A stretch of DNA of 64,000 nucleotides, taken from Panax quinquefolius. Taxonomy: Eukaryota > Streptophyta > Magnoliopsida > Apiales > Araliaceae. Numbering within the stretch: the stretch's first letter is position 1; every line of letters starts with the position of its first letter. The position numbers and the translations under genes were made by a program. A model generated the notes under the pieces. The model was not told the DNA's origin. It saw only the letters and a program-made list of their open reading frames with translations, and did not search any database. The DNA is taken from NCBI GenBank assembly GCA_020205615.1, contig CM035160.1:146363991-146427990 (forward strand), read 5' to 3'. Below, one piece after another: positions 36,349-47,699 of this stretch.

Positions 36349-36362
36349 TTATATATATATAG
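36349..36362 (-). promoter_or_regulatory. TATA box region of the laccase gene
   Basis: CTATATATATATAA on the minus strand, 91-104 bp upstream of the laccase ATG. It is the only TATA-like element at a suitable distance and implies a 5' UTR of roughly 60-70 nt. Confidence 0.6.
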
Positions 36363-37347
36363 ATAGATAATAGGATTGGTGTTAATTAATTAAGGGTGTT
36401 TGGTTGATTAGGTGATGCAAGAATTAATATATATTACTTATAGACTAGGAGAACAATCTTCAAACTAGGTGCTGGTTGGACCAACTGTTGTTTTAGAGTG
36501 ATGTCAAAGAATATTGCATTGCCTCTCTTTCTCTCTCTCTCTGTCTTAATTTCTCAAATCTTTTCCTAATTGGGGATGCTATTGTAATACCATATATAGC
36601 CCGTGTGACATGATTTAATTTCACCTTTTGTTTTTGAGAAGTATATGTAATTAATAACTTAATTTGGACTTATTTATTCGGAGGGCAATTGACCCTACTG
36701 AATTTTTAAGATTTTTAGGGGTCAAATTTTTTATATAAAATATTTAGTGAAAATATGAAATTTTAGATTAAAAAACTACTAAATGTCTTAAATTTCTACT
36801 CATACGGTCACTTCACTCTTTCTCAATATTGTTTAGCAACTTACATTGAATATATATGATATTTTTCAACTATTGAAAATGATACTATCATTGTAACAGT
36901 TTCAAACAATAAAATCTCAAAAAAAATGTTATTGCAAAACAATAATATTTGAGCAATATTATTTAATTTTCTAATTTATTTTATTTCTCTATGAATTTTT
37001 TAAAAAAAATTGACCATACTGAACCAAGGGGTTGAATCCACAGCTGAACTTGAATCAATTTTTCGTCTTTAGATATATTCAAAAATTAACTATACATATT
37101 TAATAAATGAACTATCAATTTTGGTCTGCAGATATATTCAAAAATTAACTATAAATAAATTTAAAATAAAAGATATACTCTGGACGGAGATCGATCGATC
37201 GGACTTGATTTTCATTGGGTTGTAATTGTATTGCATTGCCTTATACGCCTAACTGTAGTTGTACCAAATACCTACGCTCCTTGTATAGCTCAGCTCTCTC
37301 TCTCTCTCATCGTCTCATGTACATATCCCATTTCCTGTTGTAAATAA

Positions 37348-37351
<4 letters not shown>
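36363..37351. other. Laccase upstream intergenic DNA
   Basis: No gene. CT-rich runs occur at about 36525-36545 and 37292-37310. No further promoter element is claimed. Confidence 0.5.

Positions 37352-37385
<34 letters not shown>
37352..37385. repeat. (AT)17 microsatellite at the MULE left end
   Basis: Uninterrupted AT repeat against the left terminal inverted repeat. A shorter (TA) run borders the right end at about 40527-40538. Confidence 0.9.
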
Positions 37386-37389
<4 letters not shown>

Positions 37390-40300
37390 AGAAATTTCAA
37401 GGGCAGAACTTTAAAAGAGCAGAAAACTTAAAAGAGCAGAACTCCGTGTGTTTTTTAGTCGATAAGAAATCAGAAGGACCAAGCCCTCCCTACATAGAAA
37501 ATTCCCGTCTCCTCTCTTCGCCCCAAATCAGAAGAACTCAGCCATAAGAAACTTAGCCCCAAATCAGAAGAAGCTCAGCCAGAAGAAACTTAGCCCCAAA
37601 TCAGAAGATACTCAGTCCCAGAAATCGTCTCAATTGAACGAATGGAGCAGAAGAACCAAGCCCTAGAAATAAGTCAACCCCAATTTTGAATTTCGGTAAA
37701 CCCTTTCTTGGTATTTTGAATTTCGTACTTTATGTTGGATTTTGTTTGAAGTTATATAGGTTGTCTCTGTCTCAATTTCTTCGGAGTTCTTATTGAAGTT
37801 CTTATATTATTTTTTCTGCTTAACCCATCGAATATAATGGCATCAGGATAGTTGTACAAAGAATGAAATATATAATTGATAATGGATTGCATAAATTTTG
37901 TGTGAAGTGGACACACGAAATGGGACAGGGCAAGTAGTATATTGATATAAACAACATCAACCCACCTCACGAAATGGGATAGGGCAAGTAGTATATTGAT
38001 ATAAACATCATCAATTGGTGAGAACTTCCTATTGGATGATGTTGTTGTTGGTTTCTGTAAGAAGATGTTGTTGTTGTTGGTGGTGTAAATATAATGGACA
38101 TGCTTCATTTCTATTTTCTTAGTCTAGTAACTTTTATTTGTGTTCCATATTTATGTTTAATTCAGTTAACTGAATTTATGTTGGCTACTGTTCCCCCCCT
38201 TTCCAAGTCGTGAGCACAAATTCAACAGGGAGCTCATCCCGCAGTTGCAAATGTTGAAAAATTGACAAAGCTATTGTAGAAAAGAAACATCAAGAGTTGG
38301 TGGCAAAAATTGAGGAGATGAAATTGAACAACGAAAAACTGAAGAAAAAGTGGTGTACTCGGTTTTTCTTTTTTCTTTCATGTTGTTGTTTATAATGAAG
38401 TTGTAGTTCCCTTATAAAAAGTGGTGTACTCGTTGCTTTGTAATAAAATTATTTAATGAAATGAAGTTGTAGTTCCCTTATTTAACATCTTATTCTACCA
38501 TTAATTATGTGCGAGATGAGTTTATTATCATTTTCCCATCAGATTAGTTACTTCTTTTCCACCAATTTTTCTGTTTTATTTTCGTTTCTTCTAATTGTTT
38601 AAGGTGGTTATGATGATTTTTCCATTTTCCATTTACTACTTTTTCTCCATGTTTATGTCTATCTTCTTCTTTTCAGTTTATTTTTTCTCTTACTCTTAGT
38701 TAGTTGCATTATTCTATGCTTCTCTTTTTTGCAAAATCATTTTAAGTATAGATTTTGTTGCCCTTTGAACTAATGTCTCATTTTTGTTTCTTCGCGCCAA
38801 ATGTTGCTCTAGTTATCTACTAAAAATATGAGGTAATTTGCCTTGTGTAATTGCCTTATTTTTGTTCTTAATTCAAATTCAAATTAAATCAAATTCAAAT
38901 TCAAAGAAAATCAAAAGCTCTAGTCAAAAAGTAAATCTTTTCGGAGGCAATCTCCAAGATCTAGAATGAGTTTTCTATTTGCCTTAAATCATTTCAATTA
39001 CACAGACGCAAACCTCATATTTTACCCACCTCGCTTGAAAACATCTAAAAGACCTCAACCTTAGCACCCACCTCACCCAAACACCTAAGCACCTCCTCGC
39101 CCCAAGCCACCTAGCTCCTCTACCCAAAACATACACCACCTCCCTCACCTCGCCTTAACACAACCACCTCGCCAGATATACAAATAGTCACGCCTCACAC
39201 CAGCCACACCTCACCATAATTATCAAGGCAAATCCATGATTAGCACTTAGCAAAAGCAGCAATTGTCTTAAATTGTCAAGGCACATTTGCGGGCATAATT
39301 TGTACAGACAAAAGCAACAAATTGAGGAGATACTACTAAACTATTACATTCTTTTGGAGTTCCACCACTAAAATTCCACTAGTGAACTATTACATTCTGA
39401 AAGTACATTCTTTTGTACATGCAATCTGTTAATCCCCTAAACTTCCATCCAACAGCAAAAGCAACTAACAGCACCAGTATCATCCATTGAATATCTCCAG
39501 CTTGAATTCCTGATTCAAGGAAATGTGAAGAAATAAAAACATGACATCTCTTGGTTAGGGACAACATAAAAAATATAAAAGCAACTAAAAATATTTGTGC
39601 TAAGCATTTGTTACTCTTGTATACAACACTGCATGTTACTCATCACAACAGATGCATGATAAAAGCATCAATCTTCTGATGCAGTTCACAAGTACCATCT
39701 CTTAGAACAAACATAAAACTTGACGCAATCAGGATAATTTACAAATGATAACTTGACACTAGGTTCATCATGAGTACTTCAAATATTCAATATAAAATCA
39801 TAAGACATTTTCACACCAACAAGTTACAAGACTACAAGTTCTGCTTTAGTATGCAAAAGCAGCTGACTTCCACCAACTCCTTCCCATGATTAATTACTAC
39901 TATATTCAAAAGATAAAAAGAAGAAAAGCGGCAACATTTTAATTGGAACATGGGTTCGGTTATTATAAATTGACTCCACCAACCCCTTCCTCTCGTTCTT
40001 GCAAATTTAGGAAAAAGGACAGAGACGAACTAAATAACTTCCAACAAAACCCAACAAAAAGTACAGAGAAGAATCGATTTGGGGTTGGCTTATTTATAGG
40101 GAATAACTAAATAACTTCAAACAAAACCCAACAAAAAGTACGAAATTCAAAATACCAAGAAAGGGTTTACCGATTTGAATCACGATTTGGAGAAGAAAGT
40201 TCCAATTAGAATCGATTTGGGGTTGGCTTATTTCTAGAGCTTGGTTCTTCTGCTCCCTTCGTTCAATTGAGACGATTTCTGGGGCTGAGTATCTTCTGAT

Positions 40301-40515
40301 TTGGGGCTAAGTTTCTTCTGGCTGAGCTTCTTCTAATTTGGGGCTAACTTTCTTGTGGCTGAGTTCTTCTGATTTGGGGCGAAGAGAGGAAACGGCAGTT
40401 TTCTATGTAGAGAGGGCTTGGTCCTTCTGATTTCTTATCGACTAAAAAAAACACGGAGTTCTGCTCTTTTAAGTTTTCTGCTCTTTTAAAGTTCTGCCCT
40501 TGAAATTTCCTCTCT
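37386..40515. mobile_element. Mutator-like element with terminal inverted repeats of about 350 bp, 3.1 kb
   Basis: The left arm (37386-37732) and right arm (40515 back to about 40137) are inverted copies. Shared phrases include GAAATTTCAAGGGCAGAAC, AAAAGAGCAGAACTCCGTG, the repeated CCCCAAATCAGAAGA..CTCAGCC motif, CGTCTCAATTGAACGAA and GGTAAACCCTTTCTTGGT. Both ends abut AT repeats, so a 9-bp duplication TATATATAT is possible but ambiguous. The interior lacks a transposase. It has a short coiled-coil-like stretch (about 38255-38345) and a minus-strand frame with a membrane-like segment (39567-39379). Arm length fits the Mutator superfamily; the class is an inference. It lies 1.1 kb upstream of the laccase start. 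Confidence 0.78.
38255..38345 (+). pseudogene. Coiled-coil-like gene scrap inside the MULE
   Basis: A short frame reads IVEKKHQELVAKIEEMKLNN followed by EKLKKKW, with heptad-like Leu/Ile/Met spacing, just before a GT-rich segment. It resembles the coiled-coil tail of small plant zinc-finger proteins but no zinc finger is intact. It may be a captured exon; the parent is not identified. Confidence 0.35.
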
Positions 40516-41146
40516 CTCTCTCTCTCTATATATATATAGTACATAATTTTTTACAACGACAGTTTTTTGAGCTACGACGACGGTTCAACCGTCACCATAG
40601 CACGACTATGTACTACATAACTAGGGCTAAGCAAGTAACTAAATTAGAACTAAAACCGCCCCAAAAATTGTAAGAACCGCACCAATTAAAACTGCACTAA
40701 CGGTTCCAGCGTATGCGGCGGTTTTAGGTGGGTTGAATAACCAAATTTATTGTTTCAATTTTGTTACTAGCCAAAATCGCACGCATAAAATCGAAACCGC
40801 ACCATGTGTGTGTATGTATGTATTATCTCTAGTAAATTCTAAAGTTACTTTTCACTTGAACACGCTCAGAGAAAATCACAATCTTGCATTGCCATTTTTT
40901 CACCAATTGAAAGAAGATGGTTAGAGGTTATAGAGTCAAAAATTAAGCATTTGAGTTTTGAAATTTTAAATTTGTTTGATGTGTTACTAGAGGGGCTTAT
41001 AGCTGAGGAACAAAATTCGTTGGTTCGAGCACTTGATGCATTGATTAAGGTCTATGTTATAGTAGTAATAGTCTAATAGATTATTTTTCAAATTAGATAC
41101 CGTTAGAATTATATTTTATAAGTCCTCCCTGCAATATATAAGCAGC
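40516..41146. other. Intergenic DNA with possible hAT-like sub-terminal repeats and a small foldback
   Basis: A perfect 7-bp-arm palindrome GACGGTT-C-AACCGTC lies at 40579-40593, inside a larger imperfect foldback whose ends share AGTACATA (about 40539 and 40612). From 40623 to 40805 the motifs 'aaccgc' and 'ccgcacc' recur in both orientations, as in hAT sub-terminal regions. No gene seen. Confidence 0.4.
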
Positions 41147-41471
41147 ACTGGCCCTGGGCTAAAGCCCAGGGTGCCCGGACTATAGGCCCACTAAAATTGA
41201 CACATTTTTAGGGCCCCAAGAGGTATTTGTGGTATGTATATATATACCCAAACAAAAGAGTTCAGCCCACGTCAGTTTAAATTTAAAGGTCCATAAAAAA
41301 ATTACCCAATGAAATAGGCCCAAATATCAATGGAAAACTTATATTCTTTCGTATTGATGCTCTTTTGTTCAGGAAAAATTCTTACTTTTTTTTATATCTA
41401 TCTTAATAGCAATTCGTAAAAGACCCATTTATTTGTTGTCGCTTTAGACCCATAAAAACTCAGGGACGGTG
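41147..41471. mobile_element. hAT-like MITE, right end touching an LTR
   Basis: The left end CACTGGCCCTGGGC and the right end, reverse complemented, CACCGTCCCTGAG form imperfect terminal inverted repeats about 325 bp apart. No coding capacity. The last bases are shared with the start of the LTR at 41470. Confidence 0.5.
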
Positions 41472-43052
41472 TGAGACCCCAAAGTTTATGAATAAAGATT
41501 TAAATTTCTCGAAATATATTTTTTTTTTAATATTATGGTGTGGATTTGATATAATGTTATATTTGTGAGTAATATTTATAAATTTTGCAAAGTACGCAAG
41601 TTATTATATAATATTCGATTGGTCAGGGAATATTCGTTTTAACAGAAAATATTCGTACGACGGCACAATCATTGGTGGACCCGACAACGAAATTATTGTC
41701 GGATTGAGAAAATGACAAAAATATTTTATGAAAATAACGACGGAAGTTTTATCGTTAACTGTTGAAACACCCTTGTTAAAAGAAATACGATGTCTGGCGT
41801 GGTTGCATAGTAGCACACGGTATTGGTTATTGATGCTTACGTGATAAGTCACTCAGTTATACTCAATTATTGCTACAGTATTGCTACATCATATCTCTCA
41901 TATTATTGATTCGATTATTGTCACAGTATCATTTGCATAATATTTTATATATTATTAAATCAATAATTGAGACGACAAAGTTATTCATATTATTAAATTA
42001 CAATATTTACAATGTCTAGAAGTTCTGTCGAAGAGAGGTTTGGTCACCTAATTGCGCGCCAATAGGGAGAAATCCTTATTGGAAAGCCCCCTCTTTCCTG
42101 AGAACGACCTGGTTGTTAAATATTGTGAGTTATGATATTAATGATGAATAAGTTCGTGTTGATTAAAGATGAATTTGATAGTTCCATTGTGTTGGGATTA
42201 TTGGTGTTAGTTGAAATCGACATCTATTCCGATGATAATTGATGTCTGGGGGTTATATTGATAAATCGGGTAATTTATCGGATAAATGAGCAATTAATTC
42301 CTACTAATTCACATGCTTATATAACTATTTGTTCACATGTGTATACTATTGAGTCACATTCACTTACTATTAGGGGAGTTGGTGTAAGATTGATAATACT
42401 TGCATGACTAAGTTAAAAAGGGAGGTATAGATGGAGGTATTATACTGTATTTCGTATTTTTACATGATTATAACTATTGACTCACATGATTGAACTATTG
42501 ATTCACATTATTTACTATTAGGGGAGGTGGTGCAAGTTTGATAATACTTACAGGACTAAATTAAAAATGAAAGAAAAGTTAGAGGTATTGTACTATAATT
42601 TTTTGAGCCCCAAAACGTGCAATTATCGAAACTATATTTTTCTATAAATAGAGGCTCATTCTTCCTTCATTTCTCACCAATTCACTCACCAATTCACTAA
42701 AGCTTTAGAGCCATTATTATAGAGAGAAAGAAGAAGAAAAGTCTGCTACCTCACTATTCCAATATCCAGTCTTCTTTTGAGGTAAGGGGTATTATTTCTT
42801 TCGTATTCATGAAGAGAGCTTCTGTTATTTCATTTTTTTTCATTATTCTGTTGAAATAACATGTATACGCGGTCTACCCTATACATGGTGAAATTCTTCT
42901 GTTATTCCATTATTTATTATTCTCATTGGAATAACTCGCTCTACATCTGAATCGCATACATGGTGAAATTATGTTGTTATTCCATTCTTTATTATTCTGT
43001 TGGAATATCCTGTCTGTGCGTTTTACGCCGGACCTAGTTCCGTCTTTATTAT
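41470..43052 (+). repeat. Outer LTR (subfamily A), left segment
   Basis: Starts TGTGAGACCCC and runs to the ATTAT at 43048-43052 where element 3 inserted. TATA box at 42643-42650, donor-like GAG/GTAAGG at 42779-42787. The first hairpin-array units start near 42830. It continues at 57262, after element 3. Confidence 0.88.
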
Positions 43053-44083
43053 TGTAAGACCCCAACTTTTATGAATAAAAATGAATTTTCTATAAATATT
43101 ATTTTTGAATATTATGGAATAAATTTGATATAATGTTATAGTTGTGGGTAATATTTATAAATTTTGCAAAGTACACAAGTTGTTATATAATATTCGATTG
43201 GTCGGGGAATATTCGTTTTAAATGGGGGAATATTCGTATGCGACGACACAATCATTAGTGGACCCAACAATGTAATTATTGTTTGGATTGAGAAAACGAC
43301 AAAATATTTTTATGAAAATAACGGCGGAAGTTTTACCGTTATCTTGTTGAACTACTTTCGGTAGTAAAGTATAGTAATACGCGTGGTTGCATAGTAGCAC
43401 ACGGTATTAATTATTGATGCTTATGTGAGAAGTCACTCAGTTTTGTTCAATTATTGCTTTAGTAATTGTTGTATAGTATCTCACGTTAATTGATTCAATT
43501 ATTGTTGATATTTTATAATTGAGATGACGAAGTTATTAATATTATTATTTGTAATATTAACGATGTCTAGAAGTTCTGCCAAGGAGAGGTTTGGTCACCT
43601 AATTGCTGCTTGATAGGGAGAAATCCTTATTGAAATCCCCTCTTTCTGAGGAACGACACAGTGGATTAATAGTGTAAATAATAATAATGATGATGAAGTT
43701 TTGTTTTATTAGTATTATTAATGTAATAAAACAGAAAAAGCTTTTATATAAAACATAATACTTTTATAAAGTTATTCGTTTTATTAGGCTAATAGTAAAA
43801 TCTTTTTATATAAAATGAATACTTTTATAAAGTTATCTATTTTATTAGACAATAATTAAAATATATTATATTTTATTATGCATAGTATTTGTATAAAGGC
43901 TCTGCATAGTGTTTGCATAGTAAAATCTTTTATATAAAAACAAAATACTTTTATAAAATTATTCGTTTTATTAGATTATAAATAGAATATATTATATTTT
44001 ATTGTAAACCAATCTGACCGATCCCATTTAAAATAAATCGATCTCGGACCGTTCATGAATTGGTTATTATTCATCCATTCTTC

Positions 44084-44091
44084 TATAAATA
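44084..44091 (+). promoter_or_regulatory. LTR promoter TATA box
   Basis: TATAAATA inside a phrase 'ttctataaatagaag'. The same motif is seen at 42643-42650, 51612-51619 and, reversed, at 8445-8452, 14912-14919, 54587-54594 and 59332-59339, so it is the conserved core promoter of the LTR family. Confidence 0.8.
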
Positions 44092-44239
44092 GAAGCTCAT
44101 TCCTTCATTATTTCTTACTTAATTCACCGAAACTCTAGAGAGAAAACTATAGAGAGAAAGAAGAAAAGTATTCTCGCTTCTTCACTACTTACATATCCAT
44201 TTCTTCTTTATAAGGTAAGGGGTATTATTTTTTTTATAT

Positions 44240-44760
44240 TCATGAAGAGAACTTACATTATTCTATTCTTTATTATTACATTTGGAATAACTTTTGTATC
44301 GCTGATCTATCCTATACTTGGTGAAATTCTTCTATTATTCCATTATTTATTATTCTTTGGAATAACTTTGTCATCTTGAAGTACCCATATACATGATGAA
44401 ATTACATTGTTATTCCATTTTTATTATTACATTGAATATCCATGCGTAAGGTTTTTTTCGCCGGACACGGGTTCCGTCTTTATTATTCTCGTTGGAATAT
44501 CCTCATGCATGCGTTTTACGTAGGACTGGGTTCCATTATTTATTATTCATTGGAATAACTTTATACATCACAATACCGCATGCATGGTGATTTCATTGTT
44601 ATTCCATTCTTTATTATTCATTTGGAATATCACTGTCGGTGCGTGTTACACATGACTGGTTACATTATTTATTATTTTGTTGGAATAACTTGTCTGCACG
44701 AAGTACCACAAAGATGGTGATTTCTTTTGTTATTCCATTCTTTATTATACTCAAATTGGT
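44240..44760 (+). repeat. Array of hairpin-forming units in the LTR leader (GTTATTCC ... GGAATAAC)
   Basis: About five to six imperfect units. Each has (G)TTATTCCATTCTTTATTAT, a variable trinucleotide, then TTGGAATA(A/T)C. A stretch with 'gcgtttta', 'gactggttcc' or 'gcatgcatggtgatttc' lies between. Arms GTTATTCCA and TGGAATAAC are complementary, so RNA would form repeated stem-loops. Equivalent arrays: 7720-8290 (-), 42830-43047, 53725-54400 (-), 55785-56260, 57262-57600, 63690-64000 (-). Confidence 0.85.
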
Positions 44761-44989
44761 TAAAGTTTTGACTTCTATACTCCATGAAATTAGTGGAATA
44801 TCCTTGATATTTGCGCTTCATCCAGTATCTTTTCGTGAAAATATTCTTCTGAGCATTCTTAAATTTTACTCTACAAAGAAGTATCATGTTGACAATTTGG
44901 ACGTTATTAGTTCCTGAATAAATTAATTCTTGAACTTGTTTTATTGAATTCTTATATCATTGTCATCATCTTCATATTTATATTTTGTT

Positions 44990-45240
44990 GAAAGTCATAT
45001 GTGGCCTGTAGTGCATAGATGGACTTGGTATGATTATGACCAGGGATTATTCGGTGTAATCATGATCGTAATATTTCAAATGATATGGTAAAAGTCCTCA
45101 TTGGCCCGTAGTGCATTGATGGACAGTTGTTGGCATTATCATGACCATTGATGAATACACAAATATCCTTGGCCCGTAGTGCATGGATAATTTGTGGTTG
45201 TGATACTAATGAATATCCTTTGCCGTAGTGCAGGGATGAT
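44990..45240 (+). repeat. Array of hairpins with conserved loop GGCCCGTAGTGC
   Basis: At least four units, each a short stem around a loop GGCC(C/T)GTAGTGC or GCCGTAGTGC, followed by 'atggac' or similar. Stems vary: ATCCTTG/CATGGAT, ATCCTT/AGGGAT, TCATTG/CATTGA. Element 2 and the LTR at 58023 carry the same array as ATCTTTG/CAAAGAT (reverse strand). Stem bases vary while most pairing is kept. Confidence 0.8.
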
Positions 45241-45758
45241 GTGGATTATTTATTAAGCTGAGTCCTAGCGATAAAAGTGATGAAAAACCTTTTAAATCAT
45301 AAAAGATAGTAGATTTTATTCTCTACTTGACTTTTTTAATGAATTGCATGTTCCGCTGCAGTTAAACTTGATGTCTATTGTATTTTATCAGTTTAACACT
45401 GTTGAAGACTAATGATTATTTATTCTTCATTATCTTAGTCATAATATTTCTTACTGGACTAGTTGAGCTCACCCTTTATTTCATTGTTCTCTTCAGAAAA
45501 TGAGAACGTAGCTGGGACTAGTCGGGGAACGGAGTGACGGTCCAGATGATAGTATTAGTAGTCCTCACTATTCTGTTAAGTAGTGTGACAATAAATGTAA
45601 TGAGGACTTATTCTGAGAGTGGATATTGTCTAGAAGACAATAGTTGTATTAAAACTCACAGCTCTTTTGTTGTATATTAAAGATTGTATTTGTATTCTGT
45701 ACCATGTATTTGGCAACTCAGAATAGGTGATGTATACCTATTTTGGGGTCGTCACAGT

Positions 45759-45770
45759 TGGTATCAAAGC
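45759..45770 (+). promoter_or_regulatory. Primer-binding site of element 3 (initiator tRNA-Met type)
   Basis: TGGTATCAAAGC, two bases after the 5' LTR end, one base away from the standard tRNA-Met complement. Confidence 0.88.
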
Positions 45771-45927
45771 TTAGGGATATGATCTCTGGCTGAGATGTGA
45801 GACAAGAACTAGGAGGGGAGAGACGGGGAATTCCTTCGCTAGTATGACCTACCTAAGTTTATTTGATATTTAATTGGTCGGTAGAGTATAGGGTTAATTA
45901 ACCCTTGTTTTGTGGCAGTGTTTGAAA

Positions 45928-47103
45928 ATGGCATCCGAGAATGTTGAGAACATCAATGGAGCACAGGAGACCGTTGAGTCTCCACAGATCAATAATCGAG
46001 GATAATGTGCATCGAGGCGACAATCCTCCGCAAACAACAACACCGACGGATGATGAACGATAGAATGTTCAGAGGATTTATGCAATTCATTCAACACCGT
46101 GCATGAAATGGCTCACAGATATAAAATGCGGTGGAAACACTGGCAACTCTCTGACGGTCCACCGCTAAGAAGTTCAAGGAACTAGGACCACCGGAGTTTT
46201 TGGAGAGCCAAAACCACTTAAAGGCGTAGACGTGGATAAAGCGGATCTGCAAGATATTTGATGTCTTGGGATGCTCAGGGAGCAAAAGGTTCCTTTGCCA
46301 CCTTCATGTATTGCGTGCAGAGGAAGATTACTGGTGGAAATCTGTAAAACGTACTCAACCCGCCGCACTGAAGATGACTTGGGAAAAGCTCCAAGAATTG
46401 TTCAACGACAAGTATTTTCCCGAAAGTATTCATCAAATGAAAGAGGTAGATTTCATTAAGCTGGAGAAAAACAACATGACCGTGTCGCAGTACGAAGCCA
46501 AGTTTGTCGAGTTGTCCCGGTTTGCATCCCATTTGGTTGATAATGAGGTGAGAATGACGCGAATGTTTCTAAGAGGTTTGAAACCCGAGATACGTTAATA
46601 TCTTATCTCTCATAAATTGTGTTTGTATTCAGGTGTTGTTAAAAGGGCTCAGTTATTGGAGCGCGATAATGAGTCAACCCAACCAAAAGAGAGCAACCGA
46701 AAAAATGATAATACTAGTGATAACAGTCATCGAAGAGGTGACAATAAGCGTGGAGGGAATCAACATGCCAGAAATGGTAACCACTTCGGTGGTAATCATG
46801 GCCAAAACAATAAGATAGGACATTTCAAGAAGAGGAGATTCAACAATGATGGAAAGACGTCAGTACCATCACCCGTGGTTAAGGAAGGAGAACGAACACC
46901 TATCATATGCTTCAAATGCGGAGGGGAAGGACACATCGGTCAAACCTAGCGATGTCAGATCCAAAGAATGTTATAATTGTGGAAGAGAAGGTCACCTAGC
47001 CCGATTTTGTCGTTCACCGAAGACGAGTTCAGCTAGGATGGAGGCACCAAAAGACGTCCCGAAAAGTCAAAGCCAAGAGGTGCAAGGAGAGCGTTTGTTG
47101 TGA
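45928..47103 (+). pseudogene. gag of element 3, broken
   Basis: The start at 45928 reads MASENVENINGAQETVESP and stops after 25 codons; a shifted frame continues. The capsid domain is clearest at 46266-46598 (WEKLQELFNDKYFPESIHQM, then SQYEAKFVELSRFASHLVDN). A basic Asn/Gly/Arg-rich tail follows at 46680-46850. Two zinc-knuckle remnants are seen: CFKCGGEGHIGQT (last positions damaged) near 46911 and CYNCGREGHLARFC near 46972. Gag would form the particle. A stop at 46596-46598 and frame changes near 46010, 46230 and 46950 disable it. Confidence 0.88.
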
Positions 47104-47134
47104 CCTCCCGAAAAGCAAGGAACGAACGAACGAG

Positions 47135-47400
47135 GTCATCACGGGTAAGCTTATCATAAACTCTAGCGAAGTTTATACCTTATTCGATCTGGGTTCTACC
47201 CATTCTATTATTTCTCCTACTTGCGCCAACGTTTAAATTTGACTCGGGAGAAATTAGACTTTGACTTATCTGTTGAAACTCCGTTGGGAGAAACCTTCAT
47301 TACATCCATTGTTTATAAGTCTTGTTTGGTTCAAATCGGTACCCTCACATTACACCGTCGATCTTATTTCATTGAAAATACTTGCATTTGATTTAAATTC
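47135..47400 (+). pseudogene. Retropepsin domain of element 3 with altered active site
   Basis: Reads ITGKLIINSSEVYTLF, then DLGSTHSIIS. As in element 2 the catalytic Thr/Ser position holds Leu. A frameshift follows near 47228. Element 1 keeps DTGS. Confidence 0.82.
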
Positions 47401-47699
47401 TAGGGATTGATTGGTTAACCACTCATCATGCAAAAAATTGATTATTTTAAAAGGGTTGTTAGTTTTCATATTCTAACCTACCTATTATGCTAATTCAAGC
47501 AACCAAACCATTAAAATCAATCATTTGTCATCTCAAGCCATAAAGCTATTCATTTATTGAAAAATAGATGTCGAAGCTTTCTTAGCTCATGTCACGGATC
47601 TAAACAAAAATACGTCGATTTTGAATGATATTTCTATTGTTAATGAATTTCCGACGTATTCCACTGAAGAACTTCCCGCCTACCCCGGGCGTGAAATTG

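Larger units (their letters stand above)
43053..45756 (+). repeat. 5' LTR of element 3 (subfamily A), 2,704 bp
   Basis: TGTAAGACCCC ... GGGGTCGTCACA. TATA box at 44084-44091; transcription should start near 44115. Donor-like AAG/GTAAGG at 44212-44220. The hairpin array of GTTATTCC/GGAATAAC units is at 44240-44760, the conserved-loop array at 44990-45240. About 1.6 kb of the LTR lies downstream of the TATA box, an unusually long R-U5. Confidence 0.93.
44215..45918 (+). other. Putative leader intron of element 3
   Basis: Donor AAG/GTAAGG at 44215 lies about 125 nt after the TATA box. The acceptor CCTTGTTTTGTGGCAG ends at 45918, only 9 nt before the gag ATG (45928). Splicing would remove both hairpin arrays, the rest of the LTR and the PBS region and leave a leader of roughly 110 nt. 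The donor hexamer is kept in all LTR copies in which this part survives. Splicing is inferred, not shown. Confidence 0.45.

Noticed and set aside
37752..38108. 118-codon minus-strand frame in the MULE
   Set aside because: Contains an internal DNA duplication (about 37910 and 37975) that gives repeated peptide; no family match.
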